From positions 1 through 64,000 of the forward strand of contig JBAOHV010000035.1 in NCBI GenBank assembly GCA_037045265.1: a DNA stretch of 64,000 nt. The letters are read 5' to 3'. How positions within the stretch are numbered: the stretch's first letter is position 1; the number at the start of each line of letters is the position of its first letter. This stretch comes from JBAOHV01 sp037045265. Lineage in GTDB: Bacteria > Actinomycetota > Acidimicrobiia > Acidimicrobiales > Microtrichaceae. The notes under the pieces were generated by a model. That model made no database searches. It was given only the letters and a program-made list of their open reading frames with translations, and was not told the origin of the DNA. This document shows, piece after piece, positions 29,385-38,027 of the stretch. A program made the position numbers and the translations under genes.

Positions 29385-29983
29385 TCGCCAACGCCCGACA
29401 GGGCCGTCGAGTGGCCTGGGTGGGAATGGTCGTGCTCCTGGCGGTGACACCGCTTCTCGCTGCGGCGTGTGGCGATGACGAGGAGTCCGCAGATCCCACC
29501 ACGACCACGACGCCGGTCGAACCCTGCGCCGAGGTCTACCTCGCCGGTGACGGACCCGCCGAGGGACCCGAGGCGATCGAGGATCGTGGTGCGCCCGAGC
29601 TCGAGGCCTGCGACCCTGCTGACGGGGAGATGCTGGTCGTCGACGAGATCGAGGGCACCGGCGCCGAGGTGGCACCGGGAGCGACCGTCACAGTGCACTA
29701 CGCCGGTGCAGGCGCCTCGACCGGAACCGAGTTCGACTCGACGTGGTCCAGGGGCGCCCCGTCGACCTTCCCGCTCGACCAGGTCATCGCCGGCTGGAGC
29801 GAGGGGATGGCCGGTATGAAGGAGGGCGGGCGCCGCACGTTGGTCATCCCACCGGACCTGGGTTACGGAACCGGCGGTCCGGTGCCCGGCGACTACCTGG
29901 TCTTCACAGTCGACGTCGTGTCGGCGAGCGCTTCCGAGGAGTCGACTGTGTCGACGATTCCTGCATCGGAATCCGGCGGCTGA
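29381..29983 (+). CDS. FKBP-type peptidyl-prolyl isomerase, lipoprotein
   Basis: A second, exported FKBP. The N-terminus carries a lipoprotein signal (VVLLAVTPLLAAAC, lipobox Cys at about residue 30), a Thr-rich linker (DPTTTTTP) and a stretch of about 60 residues before the FKBP domain (GATVTVHYAGAGASTGTEFD, VIAGWSEGMAGMKEGGRR, VFTVDVVS). It ends with a Ser/Thr-rich tail. It is predicted to act at the outer face of the cell membrane. ATG 29381 overlaps the stop of the cytoplasmic FKBP, so a duplicate pair is translated in tandem for two compartments. Confidence 0.92.
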   Translation: MIANARQGRRVAWVGMVVLLAVTPLLAAACGDDEESADPTTTTTPVEPCAEVYLAGDGPAEGPEAIEDRGAPELEACDPADGEMLVVDEIEGTGAEVAPGATVTVHYAGAGASTGTEFDSTWSRGAPSTFPLDQVIAGWSEGMAGMKEGGRRTLVIPPDLGYGTGGPVPGDYLVFTVDVVSASASEESTVSTIPASESGG

Positions 29984-30030
29984 TCAGTCGTCTTGGATCG
30001 TCAACCGAAGTCAGGCTCGGCGCCGCAGCG

Positions 30031-31579
30031 ATGACCGAGGAACAGGTACGGCGCATCGCCGCGGCCACGACGCGTGCGCTGAGCGGCAACCTCCACGCCG
30101 GCGCCGAGAAGCTGGCTTCGCAGAACAAGCTGTTCGTGCGTGAGCGAATCGATCTTCTCTGCGATCGCGGGAGCTTCGTCGAGGACCAATTGCTCGCCAA
30201 CGCTGCCTACCGCGACGGCATGGACCCGAACCTCCCGGCCGACGGCGTCGTCACGGGGGTCGGGCTGGTCGACGGCCGCCCGGTTTGCGTCATGGCCAAC
30301 GATCCCACTGTCAAGGCGGGCTCGTGGGGCGCCCGTACGGTCGAGAAGATCGTCCGACTCACCGAGACCGCACTTCGTGACGAGCTGCCGGTCGTCTGGC
30401 TCGTCGACTCGGCCGGCGCGCGCATCACCGACCAGGTCGAGTTGTTCCCCGGTCGAAGGGGTGCTGGGCGGATCTTCTACAACCAGGTGCGTCTGTCGGG
30501 GAAGGTGCCCCAGGTGTGCTGCCTCTTCGGGCCGTCGGCCGCGGGCGGCGCCGTACATTCCGGCGTTCACCGACCTGGTGATCATGGTCGAGGGCAACGC
30601 CTCGATGTACCTGGGCTCGCCGCGCATGGCCGAGATGGTCATCGGGGAGGTCGCGACGCTCGAGGAGACCGGCGGCGCTCGCATGCACGCGACCGTCTCG
30701 GGTTGTGGCGACAACCTGGCAGTGGACGACGAGGACGCGATAGCGCAGGCACGCGCCTATCTGACCTACCTGCCCACCCGCTGGAGCGAGGAACCGCCGG
30801 AGTACCACGCGGTGGCACCCGCACGTCAGCTCGAGGCAGGCATCGTGCCTGACTCCGAGACCGCTGGTTACGACATGCACGACGTGCTGGACGGGTTGTT
30901 GGACGACGAGTCGTTCTTCGAGATCAAGGCGCTGTTCGCCCCCGAGATGCTCGTCGGTTTCGGCCTGCTCGAGGGGCGCCCCGTCGGGATCGTCGCCAAC
31001 AACCCGATGCACAAGGGCGGGGTGATCTTCACGGACTCCGCGGACAAGGCAGCGAGGTTCATCTGGCTGTGCGACGCGTTCGGCGTACCGCTCGTCTTCC
31101 TGGCCGACGTGCCCGGCTTCATGATCGGCACCCAGGTCGAACGCGAGGGCATCATCCGACACGGCGCAAAGATGATCACCGCCGTATCGGAGGCGACCGT
31201 TCCCAAGGTGTCGGTGGTGGTTCGCAAGGCGTACGGCGCCGGTCTGTACGCCATGAGCGGCCCGGCTTTCGAGCCTGAGGCGACCCTTGCGCTGCCGACG
31301 GCGAAGATCGCAGTCATGGGCCCCGAAGCAGCGGTGAACGCAGTTTTCGCGAACAAGATCGCGGCCATAAGCGACGAAGGCGAACGGCTTGCCTTCGTCG
31401 AGGAGCAGCGCCGCATATACGAAGAGGACGTCGACCTGTTGCGCCTCGCATCCGAGCTCGTGATCGATGGCATCGTCGACTGGCCCGACCTGAGACGTGA
31501 GGTCGACCTGCGGCTGAGGCGAGCTGCAGGAAAGACACGCCACTTCTCGAACCGACGCCACGGCGTCCCGCCGGTCTGA
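30031..31579 (+). CDS. Biotin-dependent acyl-CoA carboxylase, carboxyltransferase subunit (one indel)
   Basis: Transfers carboxyl from biotin to an acyl-CoA (acetyl- or propionyl-CoA type). The crotonase-like N and C halves are both present: RERIDLLCDRGSFVED, DPTVKAGSWGARTVEKIVRL, VWLVDSAGARITDQVELFPG and GPSAAGGAYIPAF in the N half; PVGIVANNPMHKGGVIF, VPLVFLADVPGFMIGTQVER and VVVRKAYGAGLYAMSGPAF in the C half. Length about 516 residues, as in AccD5-like beta subunits. An extra base near 30,545 breaks the frame within the oxyanion segment. No biotin carboxylase or biotin carrier gene is adjacent, so the partner must be elsewhere. Confidence 0.93.
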
Positions 31580-31581
31580 CC

Positions 31582-31836
31582 ATGCCCTGGTGCGACGAGT
31601 GCGATCGGTTCTACACGCCGTCGACGTTGACCCCGGCCGGCGACTGCCCTGAGGGGCACCACGTCGCAGATCCGGGCGAAGGCGGTGGACTGTCGCAGTC
31701 GATGGTAGAAGGTCGTGAGGAGGAGCCGGACCCGAAGATTCCGTGGCACTTCTGGCTCCTGATCATCGCTACGGCGGTGTATCTGGGGTGGCGTCTCATC
31801 CAGGGCATCGAGTGGCTGATCCAGCGACTTCTCTGA
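31582..31836 (+). CDS. Small zinc-ribbon membrane protein
   Basis: An 84-residue protein starting 2 bp after the carboxylase stop. The N-terminus has MPWCDECDRFYTPSTL and a later CPEGHH, a probable one-metal Cys/His ribbon. A linker leads to one transmembrane helix (WHFWLLIIATAVYLGWRLI) near the C-terminus. I recognise no named family, but the layout is common in actinobacteria downstream of carboxylase genes. It is probably co-transcribed with the carboxylase. Confidence 0.8.
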   Translation: MPWCDECDRFYTPSTLTPAGDCPEGHHVADPGEGGGLSQSMVEGREEEPDPKIPWHFWLLIIATAVYLGWRLIQGIEWLIQRLL

Positions 31837-31872
31837 CAGCCGCAGGTTTTCTGAGGTCCCGTCGGACTCCGC

Positions 31873-31878
31873 TAAGGT
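31873..31878 (+). promoter_or_regulatory. -10 box of tRNA-Pro (TAAGGT)
   Basis: TANNNT box 10 nt upstream of the mature 5-prime end of the tRNA. Confidence 0.45.
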
Positions 31879-31888
31879 GACCCGTCCC

Positions 31889-31963
31889 CGGGCTGTGGCG
31901 CAGTTTGGTTAGCGCGCTTGACTGGGGGTCAAGAGGTCGGGAGTTCGAATCTCCCCAGCCCGA
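31889..31963 (+). tRNA. tRNA-Pro(GGG)
   Basis: 75 nt folding as a cloverleaf. The acceptor stem CGGGCTG pairs with CAGCCCG (31956-31962). The anticodon arm CTTGA-CTGGGGG-TCAAG has anticodon GGG. The T arm GGGAG-TTCGAAT-CTCCC is canonical, with discriminator A at 31963. CCA is not encoded. It reads proline CCC codons. Confidence 0.95.
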
Positions 31964-31968
31964 CGGTA

Positions 31969-31996
31969 CGAAGCCCCTGCAACTGCAGGGGCTTCG
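31969..31996 (+). terminator. Terminator hairpin after tRNA-Pro
   Basis: Perfect inverted repeat CGAAGCCCCTGCA ... TGCAGGGGCTTCG with a 2-nt loop, followed within a few bases by TTTT. It lies 5 bp after the tRNA. Confidence 0.85.
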
Positions 31997-32099
31997 CCAC
32001 TTTTCGGCCTCTGCTCAGAGGGGGCGAGAATTGGCCTGATTCCGGCCATGTATGCAATCGGTATGCACTGTCCCACCTCGTCGGTACTTGAGGAAAGTG

Positions 32100-32276
32100 A
32101 TGTCGCTGCCCGAACCGCGGCGGCGGTTCGGGTTCGAGAACGCACCGGAGATCGTCGGGGTCGAGGTCGTTGAGGGTCTCGACGACTCGGAGCTGCTCCG
32201 GCGGGTGGGTTGCCGTGCGAGTGTTGTGACGGAGCGTCAGCTCCGGCGGGTGAGACGAGGTGCGGAGGTAGGCTGA
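32100..32276 (+). CDS. Possible small hypothetical protein upstream of mntA
   Basis: A 58-codon frame beginning MSLPEPRRRFGFENAPEIVG with a GAGGAAAG ribosome-binding site, ending one base inside the mntA start. No family is recognised and it has no membrane segment. It may be a third small member of the toxin-antitoxin operon or a chance frame. Confidence 0.4.
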   Translation: MSLPEPRRRFGFENAPEIVGVEVVEGLDDSELLRRVGCRASVVTERQLRRVRRGAEVG

Positions 32277-32572
32277 TGGGCATGGGAGCGCACCGAGCGA
32301 TCATCGAGTCGAAGCGGGACGAGATCAACGATCTCGTGCGTCAGTACCGTGGCCGAACGGCGTCGTTGTTCGGCTCGGTCGCCAGAGGCGACGACACACC
32401 CGAGAGCGACATCGACTTCCTCGTCGAGTTCGAGGCGGGCAGTTCACTCTTCGACCTGATGGATCTGCAGGAAGCGCTGGAGCAGCTCTTGGGCGTGTCC
32501 GTCGACGTCGTGTCGTTCGGTGGACTGAAGGACCGCGACGATCACATCCGTCGAGAAGCTGTTCCGATTTGA
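32276..32572 (+). CDS. mntA: MntA-type minimal nucleotidyltransferase antitoxin
   Basis: A 98-residue nucleotidyltransferase of the type paired with HEPN toxins. It contains GSVARGDDTPESDIDFLVEF, an exact GSx10DxD motif with the two metal-binding Asp, then a helical tail. In studied homologues this enzyme adds AMP to the Tyr of the toxin RX4HXY motif and neutralises it. ATG 32276 has a GGAGGT ribosome-binding site 5 nt upstream. Its stop overlaps the TTG start of hepT (TTGA), ensuring coupled expression. Confidence 0.92.
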   Translation: MGMGAHRAIIESKRDEINDLVRQYRGRTASLFGSVARGDDTPESDIDFLVEFEAGSSLFDLMDLQEALEQLLGVSVDVVSFGGLKDRDDHIRREAVPI

Positions 32573-32898
32573 GTCGTTCCGACGACCTGCGGATAGCGGA
32601 CATCCTCGAGGCGGCCGATCAGCTCGCTTCGTTGGTTGCCGGCGGGCGTGGACGGTTCGACACCGACGCGATACGGCAACGTGCCGCTGAACGCCTGCTC
32701 GAGATCATCGGTGAGGCCTCCACCGCGATCTCGGATGAGTTCAAGAGTGAGCACCCCGACGTGGCGTGGCGGCACGTGGTGAACCTGCGACACCTGCTCG
32801 CACACCACTACCACCGTGTCGACATCGACCAGATCTGGACGATCGCGACGGTCAGCGTGCCGGCGCTCGCCAGGGAGCTCGAGGGAACGAACGAATAG
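32569..32898 (+). CDS. hepT: HepT-type HEPN toxin ribonuclease
   Basis: A 109-residue all-helical HEPN (DUF86) protein. The catalytic signature NLRHLLAHHYHRVD contains RX4HXY exactly (Arg-HLLA-His-His-Tyr). HEPN toxins of this type cleave RNA, and AMPylation of the motif Tyr by MntA silences them. The start is TTG overlapping the mntA stop. The pair sits about 310 bp after a tRNA gene, a frequent insertion zone, although I see no integrase or attachment-site duplicate. Confidence 0.92.
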   Translation: MSRSDDLRIADILEAADQLASLVAGGRGRFDTDAIRQRAAERLLEIIGEASTAISDEFKSEHPDVAWRHVVNLRHLLAHHYHRVDIDQIWTIATVSVPALARELEGTNE

Positions 32899-33107
32899 CG
32901 CCGTCCAACACCGATTCGACCCAGATCGATGAATGCAGAATGTATGCAGACCTCTGACGACCAGCCGTTTTGCCGACTGCTCGCCGGATTCGGATCCCTG
33001 CAAACAATGGGATCGCGGGACCGAGGACCACTGGCCGGCAGGCCCGTGGTGGTTCTCGCTGACGGGTGATCCAGGAGGTGTAGACGAGCGCTACTGCGGC
33101 TACTCGG

Positions 33108-33497
33108 TCAGGTCCGGTCAATCTTCGTCGACACCAGCTTCAGCGTTCCGATGGACGCCAGCGCGACCATGACTACCGCAAGCTTCAGCGAGGGCTCACG
33201 GCGCCGATGTACAGCTCGGTTGCCGGCGATCCAGATCGGGCGGAAGGCTCTGGTCGACATCGTCCAGGTGGTGATCGAGCCGAGTGTCCGGGAGGCCGAG
33301 GCGGGCCATCCGCGGTGTCGACCGAGCCTGTGCCTCGACCCCAGTGCCACTGCGGTCCCGGCGATCCGACCGAAGCGCCTTGAGCGGGCGAGTGGCTCGA
33401 CAGCTCGCAGGTAGCGTTCTTCGTGGGCCAGCACTGCATGACACCAGGCACTCAGCGCTATCAACCCAAGCGATGCAGCAACCACGGTCAGTGACAT
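33108..33497 (-). CDS. Possible small membrane protein
   Basis: Frame of about 129 residues with a hydrophobic N-terminal helix (MSLTVVAASLGLIALSAWCH), a basic Arg-rich middle and a hydrophobic C-terminal segment (LKLAVVMVALASIGTLKLV). The start at 33497 is chosen so that the first helix begins the protein; the frame opens further upstream. No family is recognised. The unusually Arg-rich middle is a warning that it may not be a gene. Confidence 0.4.
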   Translation of the reverse strand: MSLTVVAASLGLIALSAWCHAVLAHEERYLRAVEPLARSRRFGRIAGTAVALGSRHRLGRHRGWPASASRTLGSITTWTMSTRAFRPIWIAGNRAVHRRREPSLKLAVVMVALASIGTLKLVSTKIDRT

Positions 33498-33656
33498 CTT
33501 CGGCACGTTAAGCGGGCGTCGGCGACGACGCAATGGGCGGCGTACGAAGACACGGACTGACTTTTCGGCAGTCTGTGTGATCTGTCACGTCGCAAGGGGT
33601 ACTCTCGTCCTCATTGAATGGGGAAGGGACGGGCCATCCTCGATGGAAGGGGACCG

Positions 33657-35669
33657 ATGAGTGACACACCCCAGGGCGGATGGTGGAAGGCCAGCGATGG
33701 CAAGTGGTATCCACCCGAGACTCATCCGGACCAGGCGAGCTACGTGGGAGCCGACGCTGTAGGCGAGAGCGTCGCTGCTACCCCTGCGGCCGGCTGGTGG
33801 CAGGCGAGCGACGGCAACTGGTACCCACCCGACAGTGTGCCCGGGCCGGTGATCGATCTCGGAGACGACCTGGGCGACGACCTGGGCCCCGAGCTTCCGT
33901 CGCACCTGGCGGAATCGGACCTGACCGTCACCGAGCCGGAGATCGATCTGACCGACCGGCCGGACGTCACCGCCGACGGGTCCGACTTCGATCTCGGGGG
34001 GGCCGCAGAAGCTCCTGGTACCTCGACCAGCTCGTTCTGGGGAGAGTCGGTGGTAACCACCGCCGCGCCCACGGTTCCACCTGCTTTCGCAGAGGTGCTC
34101 GCGGACCCGTCCGTACTGGGGGACACGCCGGTCAACGGCGTGACCACTCCGTTCGCTTCGGATCCTGGGATCACAGTCGTCGAGGAACCCGCTTCTCCAG
34201 TGGTCGAGGAGCCCGCTGTCCTGGCCGTCGAGCTGGACGCCGAGCCGGTGATCGACCTTCCGGGCCGCAACGCCGAGCCGATCGAGGGCCTGGTCGTCGA
34301 GTCGGACGTCCCGGTGTCCCCGTTCGTGGTGCCGAGCGACCCCGACACCGTGCCAACAGCAGAATCGCCGCCCGAGCCCCGTTCCCTCTTCGGCGCTCCG
34401 CAGGTCGAGCAGACCGAGCTGCCGTCTCCCTTCGGCGACCTCGTCGACGCACCTGTCGTGTCGCCCGTGTCGCCGTTCGCCGTTCCGGGCGACGCGGTCG
34501 CGTCGCCGCCGGGCTCCTTGTTCGGCGCTCCGCCGCCGGTCGAGGACGCTGCTGTCTCCTATTCGGCACCATCGGCGGACCCGACGTTCGAGCCACCGCC
34601 GTTCGTCGAGCCCGAGGCAATGCCGGGCGCGCTACCGGTGACTCCCCCCGATGCCGACCCGCGCCGGGGCCTCTTCGACCTCGACGACCGTCCGCCCGAG
34701 TCGGGCCAGACCGCCAAACGGCCGCTCTTCGGGGGTATGCCGGCCGCAACTCCGGTGGACCAGCCTCCGGCGATCGAGTTCGATGCCACCGGCTCGGACC
34801 AGGCGCCGATCGGCACCGGGCCGCCGATCGGCACGGCCAAGCCGGTCAAGGCCGCCGGGGACCGCAAGAGGCTCCTTGTCCTGCTCGGTGTGTTGGCCGG
34901 TGTCGTGGTGATCGGAGGCCTGCTGTTCGTCCTGCTCGGACGTGGTGGCGACGAGACTGCCGAAGGCACGACGACAGTGCCCGCCACCGATGGGACCGGG
35001 GCGCAGGAGACCACGGCGTCGGCCGCCGAGTCGACCGAGGACAGCAGCACCGCGCCGGCTGAGGAGGCTCCGGATACGGTCTTCCCCACAACGGTGCCGC
35101 CGCCAGCGGAGATCCCAGGCCAGGTGAGCGGAGTCGGAGCTGCCACAGCGGATCTCGGCCACGACGTCTCGGACATGCTGCTGGCTCTGATCACACACGA
35201 TGGTCCGGGGGGAGCGTCGTTCGATCTGCTCGGTGCCGACGGGAACGTCGTACAGCAACTGGTGGGCCCCGGAGTGAGCGGACAGTATCTGGGCGTGGTC
35301 CCGGTCAACTTCGCCCAGGGTCAGTCGTTCCGTTCGGTGCGCTTCGACGGCGAAGGCCCGTGGGCGGTCACCTTCGCTGTGACCAGTTCGGCACCGGCGA
35401 TCAGCACGAACCCCGGTAGCACGTTCAGCGAGTCCGGCGACCGTGTCGTCGTCGTGGACGGAACGGCCTCGTTCCGGCTCCAGTCGGCGTGCGACGCCTG
35501 CACGTCGCCGCTGCAGGTCCGGGCTTGGCCTACTGGTTCAACGACTGCACCCGAGCCGCTGGTCGCCGACGGGGGGATACTCGAGGTTCCGGCCGGAACA
35601 GCGTGGTTGCAGATCACCGCAACGGGTGCGGCTTCGACCATGCCGGGCTGGTCACTGAGCGTCGGCTGA
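33657..35669 (+). CDS. Membrane protein with two N-terminal GWW-SDG-WYPP motifs
   Basis: 670 residues. The N-terminus repeats a short aromatic motif twice: GGWWKASDGKWYPPETHP and AGWWQASDGNWYPPDSVP, about 40 residues apart. Such motifs are frequent in acidimicrobial proteins. A long Pro/Val/Asp/Glu-rich region without apparent fold (to about residue 400) precedes one transmembrane helix (LLVLLGVLAGVVVIGGLLFV), a Thr/Ser/Glu-rich linker and a C-terminal beta-rich domain of about 180 residues outside the membrane that contains one Cys pair (CDAC). ATG 33657 follows GGAAGGGGA. The function is unknown. The cytoplasmic motifs may bind a partner or fold as tiny Trp-rich modules. Confidence 0.85.
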   Translation: MSDTPQGGWWKASDGKWYPPETHPDQASYVGADAVGESVAATPAAGWWQASDGNWYPPDSVPGPVIDLGDDLGDDLGPELPSHLAESDLTVTEPEIDLTDRPDVTADGSDFDLGGAAEAPGTSTSSFWGESVVTTAAPTVPPAFAEVLADPSVLGDTPVNGVTTPFASDPGITVVEEPASPVVEEPAVLAVELDAEPVIDLPGRNAEPIEGLVVESDVPVSPFVVPSDPDTVPTAESPPEPRSLFGAPQVEQTELPSPFGDLVDAPVVSPVSPFAVPGDAVASPPGSLFGAPPPVEDAAVSYSAPSADPTFEPPPFVEPEAMPGALPVTPPDADPRRGLFDLDDRPPESGQTAKRPLFGGMPAATPVDQPPAIEFDATGSDQAPIGTGPPIGTAKPVKAAGDRKRLLVLLGVLAGVVVIGGLLFVLLGRGGDETAEGTTTVPATDGTGAQETTASAAESTEDSSTAPAEEAPDTVFPTTVPPPAEIPGQVSGVGAATADLGHDVSDMLLALITHDGPGGASFDLLGADGNVVQQLVGPGVSGQYLGVVPVNFAQGQSFRSVRFDGEGPWAVTFAVTSSAPAISTNPGSTFSESGDRVVVVDGTASFRLQSACDACTSPLQVRAWPTGSTTAPEPLVADGGILEVPAGTAWLQITATGAASTMPGWSLSVG

Positions 35670-35719
35670 AGGCCGGCCCACCGGCCCAGGGGCGCGACCG
35701 GCTCCCCCGCAGAGACGCG

Positions 35720-35752
35720 ACGAGGGGCGGGCCCGGTGGGCCCGCCCCTCGT
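35720..35752. terminator. Bidirectional terminator hairpin
   Basis: Perfect 15-bp inverted repeat (ACGAGGGGCGGGCCC and its complement) with loop GGT, between the rightward GWW protein gene and the leftward pilin gene. It probably ends both transcripts, although the T-tract is weak. Confidence 0.75.
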
Positions 35753-35777
35753 GTTGAAGTACTGACTGATCGGTCGG

Positions 35778-35963
35778 TCAGCCGCCGATGCTGCTCGAGA
35801 CCTCCGAGAACTTGTCCTCGGCGGTTCCGCCGAGCAGCGTCACCGCGCCGATCACGACGACCGCGATCAGCGCGACGAGGAGTGCGTACTCCACGAGCGA
35901 CGCGCCACGCTCGGTCTTGGTGAACGATGTGAGCCAGGTCTTGAGGAAGTTGTACTGCGCCAT
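35778..35963 (-). CDS. Flp-type type IVb pilin
   Basis: A 61-residue pilin precursor. The class III leader is followed by the processing site ERGASLVEYALLVALIAVVV, in which prepilin peptidase cuts after the Gly and the Glu at position 5 of the mature protein is conserved. A hydrophobic helix and a short polar tail complete the Flp/Fap layout. ATG 35963 has an AGAAGGGA ribosome-binding site. No tad/cpa assembly gene lies in this window, so it is an orphan here. Confidence 0.93.
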   Translation of the reverse strand: MAQYNFLKTWLTSFTKTERGASLVEYALLVALIAVVVIGAVTLLGGTAEDKFSEVSSSIGG

Positions 35964-36037
35964 CACTTGGGTCCCTTCTGGGTGCTTCGGGGTCACAAGT
36001 GCTGTCGGCGCGAAGAGGGGTGGACTTGAGCGACTTC

Positions 36038-37219
36038 TCAGTCCCGCCTTCTGCGCCACAGATACGTCGTGTTCAGGTACCAGTTGATGATCAACGCCAC
36101 GATCGCTCCCACGAGGTTGTGGACCAGTCGAGCGGCGCCACCCAGGTAGGTGAGAAGGAACCCCGTCTCCTGCAGGAACGTGAAGACCGCAACGTGGACA
36201 CCCGTACCCACGAGGGACATGACCTCGTAGACCACGAAGGCCGGTACCAGCCGCCACCCCCGGTACCTGACCTCCCAGAACGTGAACTCGTTGTTCAGGA
36301 CGAACAGCACGAGGATCGAAACCTGCACGCTGAAAATGAACGATGTGGCGATCGGGTCGATCTCGGCGTTCAGCCCGGTGTCGATCATCGGGAACCCGAC
36401 CCACTCAGCGAGCCAGAAGGCAGTCGAGTTGACGATGAGCCCCACGATTCCGACCAGGACGTAGAGAAGGAAGGTCGGGTTGATCTGGCGACCCACACGC
36501 AATTCAGCGACTCCGAGCAGGTAGGCGCGGATCACCGACCTGCTGAGCTTCGTCTCGCCGTGGATCCGGTTCGCGAACTCGTAGCCGACTTCACTCACCC
36601 GCAGTGACCGGTCTCGGCCGATGAACTCCAGCAGGATCTTGAAACCCCTGGGATTGATCTGCGGCGCAGTCTTCTCGTAGGCGCTGCGGGAGACGACGAA
36701 ATAGCCGCTCATCGGGTCAGACACCGGAACGCGGAGCAGCAACCTGGCGATGAGCGTGGCCACCCAACTGACGAAGCGGCGTCCCAGCGACCAGTCGCCG
36801 TAACCCCCGCCAGTGGTCGACCGGGAGCCGACAACGACGTCGGCTTCGTCGTCGACCACCAACCGCACCATCTCGGGAAGGATCGATGGATCGTGCTGGA
36901 GGTCAGCGTCCATGACAGCGAGGCTCCGACCACGGGCAAAAGCCATTCCGTCCAGCACCGATGCCGAGAGTCCCGGGTCGTGGAACCGCCGCAGCACCTT
37001 CACCGAAGCGTCGTGATCAGCGATCCGCTCCGCCACCTCCCATGTCCGGTCCGGGCTGTCGTCGTCGGCGACGACTATCTCGTGCGGCACGTCCCCGAGC
37101 GCCTCGTGTAGGCGTTCGACCAGGATCGGCAGATTCTCCGCCTCGTTGAAGGTCGGGGTGATCACCGAGACCAGGGGGGTCGAAACGGGTCTGTCTTCGG
37201 GTGGAGAAGCGGCGGGCAT
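36038..37219 (-). CDS. GT2 glycosyltransferase fused to GtrA membrane domain
   Basis: The N-terminal domain resembles polyprenol-phosphate mannose synthase: VSVITPTFNEAENLPILVER, EIVVADDDSPDRTW, the metal-binding DADLQHDP and GSRSTTGGGYGDW. About 120 residues of GtrA-like membrane domain follow (LLYVLVGIVGLIVNSTAFWL, NNEFTFWEVRYRG, NLVGAIVALIINWYLNTTYL). It probably makes a polyprenyl-linked sugar and delivers it across the membrane, acting on cell-surface glycans. Start: ATG 37219 (MPAASPPED) lies 10 nt after a TACGAT box; ATG 37243 is an alternative. It is divergent from the SRAP gene. Confidence 0.88.
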   Translation of the reverse strand: MPAASPPEDRPVSTPLVSVITPTFNEAENLPILVERLHEALGDVPHEIVVADDDSPDRTWEVAERIADHDASVKVLRRFHDPGLSASVLDGMAFARGRSLAVMDADLQHDPSILPEMVRLVVDDEADVVVGSRSTTGGGYGDWSLGRRFVSWVATLIARLLLRVPVSDPMSGYFVVSRSAYEKTAPQINPRGFKILLEFIGRDRSLRVSEVGYEFANRIHGETKLSRSVIRAYLLGVAELRVGRQINPTFLLYVLVGIVGLIVNSTAFWLAEWVGFPMIDTGLNAEIDPIATSFIFSVQVSILVLFVLNNEFTFWEVRYRGWRLVPAFVVYEVMSLVGTGVHVAVFTFLQETGFLLTYLGGAARLVHNLVGAIVALIINWYLNTTYLWRRRRD

Positions 37220-37256
37220 GTGCAGGGCGATCGTACCGACCATCGGCGCTGACCCG

Positions 37257-37262
37257 TACGAT
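37257..37262 (+). promoter_or_regulatory. Leaderless -10 box of the SRAP gene (TACGAT)
   Basis: TANNNT box 8 nt before ATG 37271. Confidence 0.5.
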
Positions 37263-37270
37263 GCATACCC

Positions 37271-38005
37271 ATGTGTGGCCGGTTCGTGTCGTCGTCACCG
37301 TCGGTTCAGATCGCCGCCTACTTCGACGTGGACGCAGTGGCCGAACAGCTGATCGACCGTGGACCCAACTACAACACAGCGCCGACCGCCGACGTGTTCG
37401 TGGTCCATGAGGATGGATCGACACGTCGTCTCGACGCCTTCCGCTGGGGCCTTGTGCCTTCCTGGGCGAAGGACATGTCGATCGGTGCCCGGATGATCAA
37501 CGCCCGTTCAGAGACGGTCGCGTCCAAACCCGCGTTCCGGCGTTCGTTTGCTCGCCGGCGGTGCATCATCCCCGCCGACGGCTTCTACGAATGGACCGCC
37601 GATCCGCTGAACCAGAAGAAGAAGCAGCCCTACTTCATCCACCGCGCCGACGGGGAACCGTACGCGTTCGCTGGGCTGTGGGAACGTTGGAGGGGAGAAT
37701 CGGGCGAGGCCGAAGAGGGGAGTGGGGCTGAGCCGCTGAGGAGCTGTTCGATCATCACGACAAGCGCGAACGAGCGCATGTCCGAGCTCCACGACCGAAT
37801 GCCCGTCATCCTGCCCCGGTCCGCATGGGACACGTGGCTGGACCCGGGCCAGCACGACGCCGACCTGTTGGGGGCCCTGCTCGTGCCAGCCCCGGACGAA
37901 CTGATCACGTTCCACGCTGTGTCGACCGAGGTCAACAACGCCCGCAACAAGGGTGAGCATCTGATCGACCGGATGGACCCGACGTCCGGCATGCTGTTCG
38001 AGTGA
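37271..38005 (+). CDS. SOS response-associated peptidase (SRAP/HMCES family)
   Basis: Covalently traps abasic sites in single-stranded DNA. The N-terminus MCGRFVSS provides the essential Cys2, exposed after Met removal. Other signatures are NYNTAPTADV, FRWGLVPSWAKD, MINARSETVASKPAFRRSF, CIIPADGFYEW (active-site Glu) and LHDRMPVILP (active-site His). Length 244 residues. No LexA-type operator is obvious in the short upstream gap. The protein shares its 51-bp intergenic space with the divergent glycosyltransferase. Confidence 0.95.
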   Translation: MCGRFVSSSPSVQIAAYFDVDAVAEQLIDRGPNYNTAPTADVFVVHEDGSTRRLDAFRWGLVPSWAKDMSIGARMINARSETVASKPAFRRSFARRRCIIPADGFYEWTADPLNQKKKQPYFIHRADGEPYAFAGLWERWRGESGEAEEGSGAEPLRSCSIITTSANERMSELHDRMPVILPRSAWDTWLDPGQHDADLLGALLVPAPDELITFHAVSTEVNNARNKGEHLIDRMDPTSGMLFE

Positions 38006-38027
38006 GCTGAGCCTGGCCGCACGGCTC

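Noticed and set aside
31909..32328. Leftward frame across the tRNA ending GEIRTPDLLTPSQAR
   Set aside because: A well-known false protein pattern produced by the antisense strand of a tRNA gene; no independent support.
32048..32950. TGTATGCA words near 32,048 and 32,940 as attachment-site repeats around the toxin-antitoxin pair
   Set aside because: The match is only 8 bp and does not include the tRNA 3-prime end; no integrase is present.
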